Assembly: GCA_030407085.1 (NCBI GenBank)
Contig: CM059582.1
Coordinates: 140,695,501-140,759,500 of the forward strand
DNA length: 64,000 nt
Direction: 5' to 3'
From: Trichopria drosophilae
Lineage: Eukaryota; Arthropoda; Insecta; Hymenoptera; Diapriidae
The first letter of the stretch is position 1, and every line of letters starts with the position of its first letter. Positions 57,761-64,000 of the stretch are shown in pieces. A program made the translations under genes and the position numbers. Below the pieces are notes generated by a model that was not told the origin of the DNA, did no database searches, and was given only the letters and a program-made list of their open reading frames with translations.

Positions 57761-60690
57761 TCAAGTCTGGGCAATGTTGTTGCCTCTTCCGTCTTCTTCT
57801 CTTCTGATGGCATTCAGCCTATCGATGATGGAGGTGGCGATGATGACCACCGCGTCCCATCCCTCCTGTGAGGCGAGCAGACATTCCCCAATACCCTCAG
57901 GTGTTAGTGGTCCTCCTCCCGAGATCCGGAACTGTTCCCGTTCCGCTGCAAATCTCGGGCAGTAGAAGAGGACATGGGCCACGTCTTCGTCGACACCAGG
58001 GCATGCCGGGCACTCCGCACTTTGATAAATGCGGAAACGATGTAAGTAGCTGCGAAAGCAGCCGTGCCCGGTGAGTACCTGGGTGAGATGAAAGGTAGTG
58101 TATCCGTGTTGTCTGCCCGTCCACGTTGCTACATCTGGGATGACGCAGTGGGTCCACCGCCCCGAATCCGCTGAATCCCATCTTTTTTGCCACTTTTCTA
58201 CGGTCCTCATGGACCATTTGTCGTGGTTCGGCTCCTGGTCGGCGAAGTCCTCCCTTATACACCTGCCTTCGCGGTGTACTGCTGCCCTCTCCATATCAAG
58301 AAGGTCTATGGGAGGGAGTCCCGCGACCACCGAGAGAGCGATGTCCGATACAGAACGGTAGGCACGGGCCACTGTTAGGGCGGCTGTTCTATAAGCCCGC
58401 CGGCAGGTTGCTCCGTAGCTCTTATGGATGTTCATGGCATCAGCCCAGATCGGTGCCACGTAAAGAATAACGGAGCTTACTACCGATGAAAGGAGGGACC
58501 GTCGCGGCTGTTTCGGCCCCCCCCCCCATATTGGGCATGATGCTGGAGAGCGTACGAGCCACTTTGGAAGCCTTTGCGCCTGCGTTCATCAGGTGTTGTT
58601 TGAACGACAGCCGCGCATCTAGAGTGACTCCAAGATATCTAATAGTGTCCACCGTCCTGATCTGCGTATCTTCCACCGTGAAGGTGGCGTATACCCTTTT
58701 CTTCGTTCGAGAGATGAGCACCGCCTCCGTCTTCTCAGCCGCCAGATCTAACCCATGGTTGCTCAACCACCTAGCTACTACCTCGATAGCTTCATCTCCG
58801 CTAAATTGCACCTCGTCGATGGTCTTCGCGACGACGATTAGTGCAAGGTCGGCTGCGAAAGCTACCATGGACACCCCGTCTCGAAGGGATTGCCTGAGCA
58901 GTCCGTCATATAAGACGTTCCAGAGCAAGGGTCCCAGAACCGAACCCTGTGGCACGCCTCCCATGATGTTGTAGGAGTGCCTGCCGTCATCGGTGTCATA
59001 ATACAGGGTTCGTTCTGTTAGGCAGCTTGAGATGGCTTCTCTTAGGTAGAGAGGCGCCTTCAGATCTTCGAGTGCCTGCATGATGCAACCCCACCTGGCC
59101 GAATTGAATGCGTTTCGGATATCCAAGGCAATGATGGCACACATGCACCTGGTGTTTCGGCTGCCACTGATGGCAACCGTGGCTATTGCTTTCACTCGGC
59201 CGATTGCATCGATGGTTCAGCGCCCCTGCCAAAATCCGAACCGGTTTTCGGAAAGACCTCCGGCATTTTCGATGGCTGTTTCCAGTCTGGCACAGATAAA
59301 CCTCTCATATAGCTTCCCGGAGATGTCAAGCATGCAGAGCGGTCGGAATGAGGATGGGTCGTCCGGGGGTTTGTTTCTCTTAGACAGCAGCGCCAACCTC
59401 TGTTCCTTCCACTGCGCCGGGAAGCATCTTTCCTTCAGGCAAGCACTGAATGTCAATGTGAAGATGGTTAGTACATTCAGCGCTGCGATCTTCACTGCCA
59501 TTCCAGGTACCCCATCCATTCCTGGGGCCTTACGGGTGGAGATCTTCTTAGCAGCCATCATTACTTCGGCTTCGTTAACATCTGGCGGCTCGGCTGCACC
59601 AGCAATTGCCATCAGGCCAATCGGCCGTTCCCACTGTTCTGGGAATAAATGGCCGACGACTTTGCCAAGGAAGGATGGACAAGATGGTGCGTTGGGTCCC
59701 CTGGGCTTGATCTTGTTCATGATTGTTTTATACGGTCGCCCCCAGGGATCGCGGTCCACCTCCTCACAAAAGTCCTGCCAGCGCTTTCTTTTCGCGGCCT
59801 TGATGGCAATCTTGAGCCTCTTTCTCTTTCTTTCATAGTCCGCGGCCAGTTGGTAGTACCGGGGCTTATGAATTGTTCTCTGGTGCAGCCTTCGAGCCCG
59901 AAGGCACTTTCGACGGATATCTGCGATTTCCTCATTCCACCAGTAAACTGGGGGTCGGCCGCGAGGATTTGACTTCACGGCCATAGAGGCATCGCACTCC
60001 GCTGTTATGGCTCTTTGTGTGTGCCCATCTCTCTTTGCTTGCGCTCTGCACCTTTCCTGCTGCTCTGCCGGTCAGTTGGAGCTGGTACACCAAGGCTTGA
60101 TGGTCACTGCCCGTGTATCGGTCGCTAACGTTTCAGCCCAACCCTTCCCCCATCAATTTTGGGTCGACGAAGGTCAGGTCGACTACGGAGGACTTGCCGG
60201 CCTTGGAATAGGTCGGCTTTCCCCCCGTGTTAGCAATCTCCATCTCTAGTAATGAGAAGGCCTCAATGAGGGCATATCTTCGATGGTTCGACTTCCCGCT
60301 ACCCCATTCCGTCGCCCATGCATTGAAGTCCCCCCCGATCACTAATGGGAGTCGGGAGATTCTTGCACTCGCGACGATGGCCTCCAGGGATCCTTGGAAC
60401 TCGTCGATGGTAAGACCGGGAGGGAGGTAGCAACTGTATAGTCTTATACCAGCCACCTCCACCCAGGTGTAGCTGGGCAGGGGGTCGGACATCTTATTGG
60501 ATATGTGAAGATTCCCACACACCCAGATGGCCGCCTTGCTGGTGGAATCCTTCACCCAGCTCGGTTTACAAACATCCCGGTAAGCCTCGCTGATGACGGC
60601 GATATCGGCCTTCTCCTCCTTGACCAGTTGAAACAGCAGGTCCTGGGCCACCGCACAGTGATTGAGGTTTATTTGGAGCACCTTAGCCAT
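57761..60690 (-). pseudogene. TG-family ORF2: endonuclease, reverse transcriptase, C-terminal zinc motif
   Basis: ATG 60,690 (MAKVLQINLNHCAVAQDLLF). EEP domain to 60,133 with ISEAYRD, GGDFNAWATEWGSG and VVDLTFVDPK; a frame break near 60,000-60,130. Next frame (59,984-59,217): RKAPGMDGVPGMA, FRPLCMLDISGKLYERFI, ENRFGFWQGR-stop. Then 59,195-58,440: IIALDIRNAFNSARW, GGVPQGSVLGPLLWNVLYDGLL, and the active box AFAADLALIV, where the first Asp of the expected ADD is Ala. C-terminal part from 58,459 in another frame has TTFHLTQVLTGHGCF and CPACPGVDEDVAHVLFYC. Few defects, but the lost catalytic Asp and breaks mean it is inactive. Confidence 0.87.
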
Positions 60691-61958
60691 TGTTGGTCTG
60701 TGCTCCAACCTCCTGCATTGCACGATGTTTGGCTACGCAGTCCTCAATCTTGTGGCCCTCCTGGCCACACCGGAAGCACTGCGCCGAGCGATCATCCCGC
60801 GCTCTTACAACCCCTTGCCAGATGTCCGCTCTCGTGGCACCTGTAACAGAGTGGGGGTCCCTCGCGCAGGCGAACCCGGCAATTAACCCAGCCAATTTTA
60901 AGCTTCCCCTTTTGCAGCAGTGTGTTTGCTACTGCGACGGGAAGCAAGATATTGGCCGCCTGGGTTCTGCTATATGCTCCCCTGAGCTTGATATTCTCAG
61001 GGGTCACTGCTTCCGGTGAAGTCATCTCAATGATGGCCTGTGCCACCTCCTCCCGAGTTGTGGCCTCGTTCATGTCCTTGATGGCGATGGCTTCCTTATG
61101 GGGCAGTGCCTGTACGACAGCTGTCCCTTTTAGGATGGACGTGGCCGCTGCTTGGAGCTCTTGGGTGCACACGCCAGGCGTTGCAAGCTCTATGAGCAGT
61201 TCGCCTGCTTTCGTCCGCCTGATGGCGGTCACCCTTTCTCCTAACTTTTGCAGTTCTGGCGCAGCTTTCATGGTCTTCAGGATGTCGACATATGACGCAC
61301 CGTCCGCTGCCTTGATCTTGATGGCATCGGGGCGGAAGGGTCGGAGGCCGGCTTTTGATTCCAGCTTCCCCTTGTGTCGCTTGCCGACATCCGTTCCCTG
61401 CTGCTGCTGATGTTGTTGCTGCTGCTGCTGCTGCCGTCGTTGTTGCTGTTGTTGCTGCTGCGGATGTCGTTGCTGCTAACGCTGTTGCGGTTATTGTTGC
61501 TGCTGCTGCTTCGCCTTCTTCTTTAGGCCGTTTCTGACCACCGTAACCCAGTCCTGGTCTTCCGACTGGGGTTGCCGCCATTGTTCTGCAGCTGGTGGTA
61601 CGGAGCGTTCCTCTTTATCCTCTTCTTTCCTGACCCGTTTGGTCGCTGGCAGCTTCAGCGGCGAGGGTCCTTTACGCTCCGGACGTTCGGGGTGCTTACG
61701 GAATAGGGGCGACGTTTGGCTCGCCCCGTTCTGGCAGGTGACCGACGCCTGCGAAGCCCCCGAACTTTCTCGTGCCTTGGCGTAATGGCTGAAGGCACGC
61801 AGTGTGCCTTTGGCCATATTCTTGAGCTCCATGTGGAGATTTTTCTTTTCCTGGATAAATTCCACAAGGAGCTGAATTTTCTCTTCCAGGCGCTCGAAAC
61901 TTACAGTCTCGTGCGGCTTTCCTGCACCGTAAGCTTTTATCTGCAGCTGATCTTCCAT
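60683..61958 (-). pseudogene. TG-family ORF1 (gag-like), frameshifted, with poly-Gln tract
   Basis: ATG 61,958 (MEDQLQIKAYGAGKPHETVSFERLEE), N-terminal acidic-basic helix and basic KRVRKEEDKEER, then a CAG/CAA tract (61,392-61,515) in which the frame slips. The core frame (61,271-60,792) has LQKLGERVTAIRRTKAGELLIEL, IAIKDMNEATTREEVAQAI and KIGWVNCRVR, with knuckle CYRCHESGHLARGC. A further frame has CFRCGQEGHKIEDC to the TAA at 60,685-60,683. The stop overlaps the ORF2 start by 8 nt (ATGGCTAA). The WVNCR block plus knuckles match ORF1 of the TAG family. Confidence 0.83.
61392..61515 (-). repeat. (CAG/CAA)n tract inside ORF1
   Basis: About 120 bp of CTG/TTG triplets on + with CCG, GAT and TAA interruptions; encodes Gln runs in the minus frame. 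It is the likely site of replication slippage causing the ORF1 frame change. Confidence 0.9.
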
Positions 61959-62096
61959 ACTTGGTTTCTTGTTCGGGGTTCCTTCCCCTAGCTAGTTCTT
62001 TGGTCCGCGTCGGGTATTTTATTTCTCCGATACCTTATACCAGCATTCCACGATCCTGAGGACGCGCCCGTTAGAAGGAACCAGCAAGACTCCGGC
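61959..62096 (-). other. 5' UTR of the TG-embedded LINE
   Basis: On + it reads GGGGTTCCTTCCCCTAG, TTTGGTCCGCGTCGGG, TATTTTATTTCTCCGATACC in the same order as the TAG-family 5' UTR (copies C and F), then diverges in the last ~60 bp before the TG tract. Confidence 0.7.
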
Positions 62097-62194
62097 GTAT
62101 GTGTGTGTGTGTGTGTGTGTGTGTGGGTGTGTGCGTGTATGTGCGTGTGTGTGTGTGTGGGTGTGTGCGTGTATGTGCGTGTGTGTGTGTGTGC

Positions 62195-62248
<54 letters not shown>
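62097..62248. repeat. (TG)n/(TGCG)n tract, 5' side of the TG-embedded LINE
   Basis: 152 bp: GT dinucleotides with GGGTGTGTGCGTGTATGTGC blocks, ending in pure GTGC repeats. Matches the composition of the tract at 57,441-57,570. Confidence 0.97.
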
Positions 62249-63086
62249 TTTCAATCCTAAAGAATCGCCAGAAGCTATTCGAAAATTTAACCATGAATTA
62301 AATAATATTATCAGTTGGGCCGTAAATAATGCTCTCATTTTAAATCCGAATAAATCGAAATTATTGATAGTTGGAAATCCGAATGCACGGAAATTAGTTA
62401 CTGAGGACCTAATATGTAACACCATTGTAATTAACGGTAGCAGTATTCCACTGACATCCGAAGCCAAGAGTTTGGGTTTAATTTTCGATAGTGATTGGTC
62501 TTTTTCGAATCATGTTGCCAAAAAGGCTTCCATTTCTTATCTAATACTGCGAAAATTGTTTCCGTTCAGACGTGTACTCTCCAGGCAAACTAAACTTAAG
62601 CTATGCGAAGCCTTAGTTTTATCCCAATTAATGTATTCTCTGGGTGTATATGGCCCGTGCCTAAGTGAACATGGCTGGCGGAAGGTGCAGGGCGTGCAGA
62701 ATTCCTGTCTGCGCTTTGCATATGGGATTAGAAAGTATGACCATATAACACCTTCACTCTTGGATTCAGGATGGCTGACCATGAAACAAAGATTAGATCT
62801 TAAGATTCTTTCGATATTTTGTCGGGTTATTTGTAAGAATGTGCCGCATTACCTCAAGAATAAGGTGAGGATGCTAGGAAATCTAAGAACTGCGGTTAGG
62901 AGTATTACTTCTCTAACTCTGCATTACCCAGTGCATAATTTCGCTAAGTTTAAAAGTGCGTTTTCGTATATTTCAGCTAAACTTTTTAATACGTTGCCTT
63001 TAATTATAAGGTCCAATGTAAAATCCCCTTTTTCTTTATTATCTAAAGCTAAATTGCATCTGAAAGCGTTAGAACGCCGTAAATAG
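62249..63086 (+). pseudogene. CR1-like LINE reverse transcriptase C-terminus
   Basis: About 279 open codons entered in frame from the TG tract ([20 protein letters not shown]), ending at TAG 63,084. Visible are [20 protein letters not shown], the segment that follows the catalytic YADD box in LINE RTs, [18 protein letters not shown], and a C-terminal [18 protein letters not shown]...[14 protein letters not shown] region. The YADD box itself is missing, so the break lies just downstream of it. No stop interrupts the remainder, suggesting fairly recent truncation. Confidence 0.8.
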
Positions 63087-63257
63087 ATGGATAGGTTATA
63101 TTCGTTACTTACTAATAGATATGTTCTCGGGCTATTAGTTGCGTAAATAAATTTAACATAAATTTGTAGAAATTAGCTTTATTAGCTTATAGTATATGCG
63201 TTTCACCGATAATTATTAATTATTATTAACATTATTCAAAATAGCGTTATAATTATA

Positions 63258-63500
63258 CAGGGTGGACCTCGGCTGGCGGGTCATAGGCATCCCATGTTAA
63301 AGAAGTAACTAGATCAACAATCGATTAATCCCGTGGTAATTAGGGTTTGCTACAGGATGTTAATTTCTCACAATGCATAACAAAACAGAATTAAGAATTG
63401 TAGCAAAGCCGACAAGTTCTAAATACCGCGTGATTAGTCGGCAGATCTAGTTACTTCTTTAAATGGAATGCCTATGACCCTCAAGCCGAGGTCCACCCTG
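63258..63500. mobile_element. 243-bp MITE with ~58-bp terminal inverted repeats, TA target
   Basis: Ends CAGGGTGGACCTCGGCT / AGCCGAGGTCCACCCTG; the arms match over ~58 bp to AAGAAGTAACTAGATC with three substitutions and one indel by eye. TA flanks on both sides fit a Tc1/mariner-type source. No coding capacity. It sits in the 3' UTR of the CR1-like LINE. Confidence 0.88.
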
Positions 63501-63593
63501 TATGATATCTCTGTATTAGTTGGGTCAGGCTGTAAAACAGTATTGTGCTGTGTCTCGCCCTTTGTACAACCTTAATTTCGTGCAATAAAGACG

Positions 63594-63634
<41 letters not shown>
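63594..63634. repeat. (ATT)n tail of the CR1-like LINE
   Basis: About 13 ATT units directly after AATAAAGACG, consistent with a microsatellite-type 3' tail. Confidence 0.92.
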
Positions 63635-63635
<1 letters not shown>

Positions 63636-64000
63636 CAGAAAACGAAAATGTTTGCATATCTATTACATATTATATGAATACGCTTATGTGTATTTTATTT
63701 ATATTACGTTACCTACATTGGTTTTCATGCTACACTCCTCAATAAAAGTACGTATGTATGTTCAAATACTCGCGCGCAAAAACAAAGAATGATCTCATAA
63801 ATGCATCGTTGCCGTGTATTCTGTATCGTAAGACAAATCCCGAGAAATTTCTGATGTTGGATTTTCGATCAAGTCGAACTTTTTTATTAAACGGTCAATG
63901 TTTACGACTTTCAAATGTGTGATTCCTCATTACTTCAATTACGTCAGACTAGATTTTCGTCAAGATCTTGATGGTAGGTTTTATGCTATAAGAAAATTTG
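63635..64000. other. Non-coding sequence to window end
   Basis: AT-rich, no ORF or repeat recognised. Confidence 0.5.

Larger units (their letters stand above)
57571..62096 (-). mobile_element. R1-clade LINE, TG-embedded family, full length (4.5 kb)
   Basis: Poly(A) as T9 at 57,571-57,579, 3' UTR with ACCCGCTAAAACCACCTCCG and GGCATTACTTCGAGGGG (related to CCCACTAAACCTCCACCTC and GCATTACTTCGGAGTGGGG of the TAG family), ORF2, ORF1 with a Gln-rich stretch, and a 5' UTR ending at about 62,096. Both sides are one compound (TG)n/(TGCG)n repeat, so it lies inside that microsatellite. Known R1-clade elements with dinucleotide or other microsatellite targets (Mino, Waldo) give a precedent. Confidence 0.9.
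62249..63634 (+). mobile_element. CR1-like LINE, 3' part, (ATT)n tail
   Basis: RT thumb and C-terminus, then a 3' UTR ending TGCAATAAAGACG followed by (ATT)n. The 5' break coincides with the TG tract. The 3' UTR contains a MITE. It may belong to the same kind of element as the ORF1-endonuclease fragment at 54.8-56.1 kb, which has the same orientation. Confidence 0.75.

Overview
The window is almost wholly transposable elements (TEs) of an arthropod genome. An insect is most likely, and Hymenoptera such as an ant is a guess from the mix of families: R1-clade and Jockey-clade LINEs, BEL/Pao LTR elements, a CR1-like LINE, DNA transposons, and a primer site matching tRNA-Tyr. I found no convincing host gene, rRNA, tRNA or CRISPR array. 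AT-rich spacers separate GC-richer TE bodies.

Layout. (1) 1-17.1 kb: a head-to-tail array of eight R1-clade LINE copies (A-H), all on the minus strand. They are separated by (TAG)n tracts, and the poly(A) 3' end of each copy abuts the tract that follows the 5' end of the next. Several copies are internally deleted. (2) 17.1-21.5 kb: AT-rich DNA with ~120-bp repeats, a decayed TE-associated protein gene and an 81-bp inverted-repeat pair. (3) 21,517-27,373: BEL-1, complete with 446-bp LTRs, 5-bp target duplication and tRNA-Tyr primer site, but with a broken coding region. (4) 27.7-37.8 kb: minus-strand BEL-3, split by a full-length 4.4-kb Jockey-clade LINE with an 8-9-bp target duplication. (5) 39.8-49.9 kb: an almost perfect 2.2-kb inverted duplication flanking a DNA transposon that carries an apparently intact two-exon transposase-like gene. 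The right arm continues into BEL-2, whose pol is almost intact. (6) 53.7-54.6 kb: a five-copy ~163-bp satellite. (7) 54.6-57.4 kb: fragments of a CR1-like LINE and of another transposase. (8) 57,571-62,096: a second R1-clade family embedded in a (TG)n/(TGCG)n tract, with 5' UTR sequence related to the TAG-embedded family. (9) 62.2-63.6 kb: the 3' part of a CR1-like LINE with an (ATT)n tail, carrying a TA-flanked MITE.

The elements record successive layers of insertion rather than a host pathway. The most notable points are: two related R1-clade families sitting in different microsatellites; conserved 3' UTR hairpins with a compensatory change; four different ORF1/ORF2 stop-start arrangements; and a palindrome whose inner and outer boundaries both carry the same transposon terminus.
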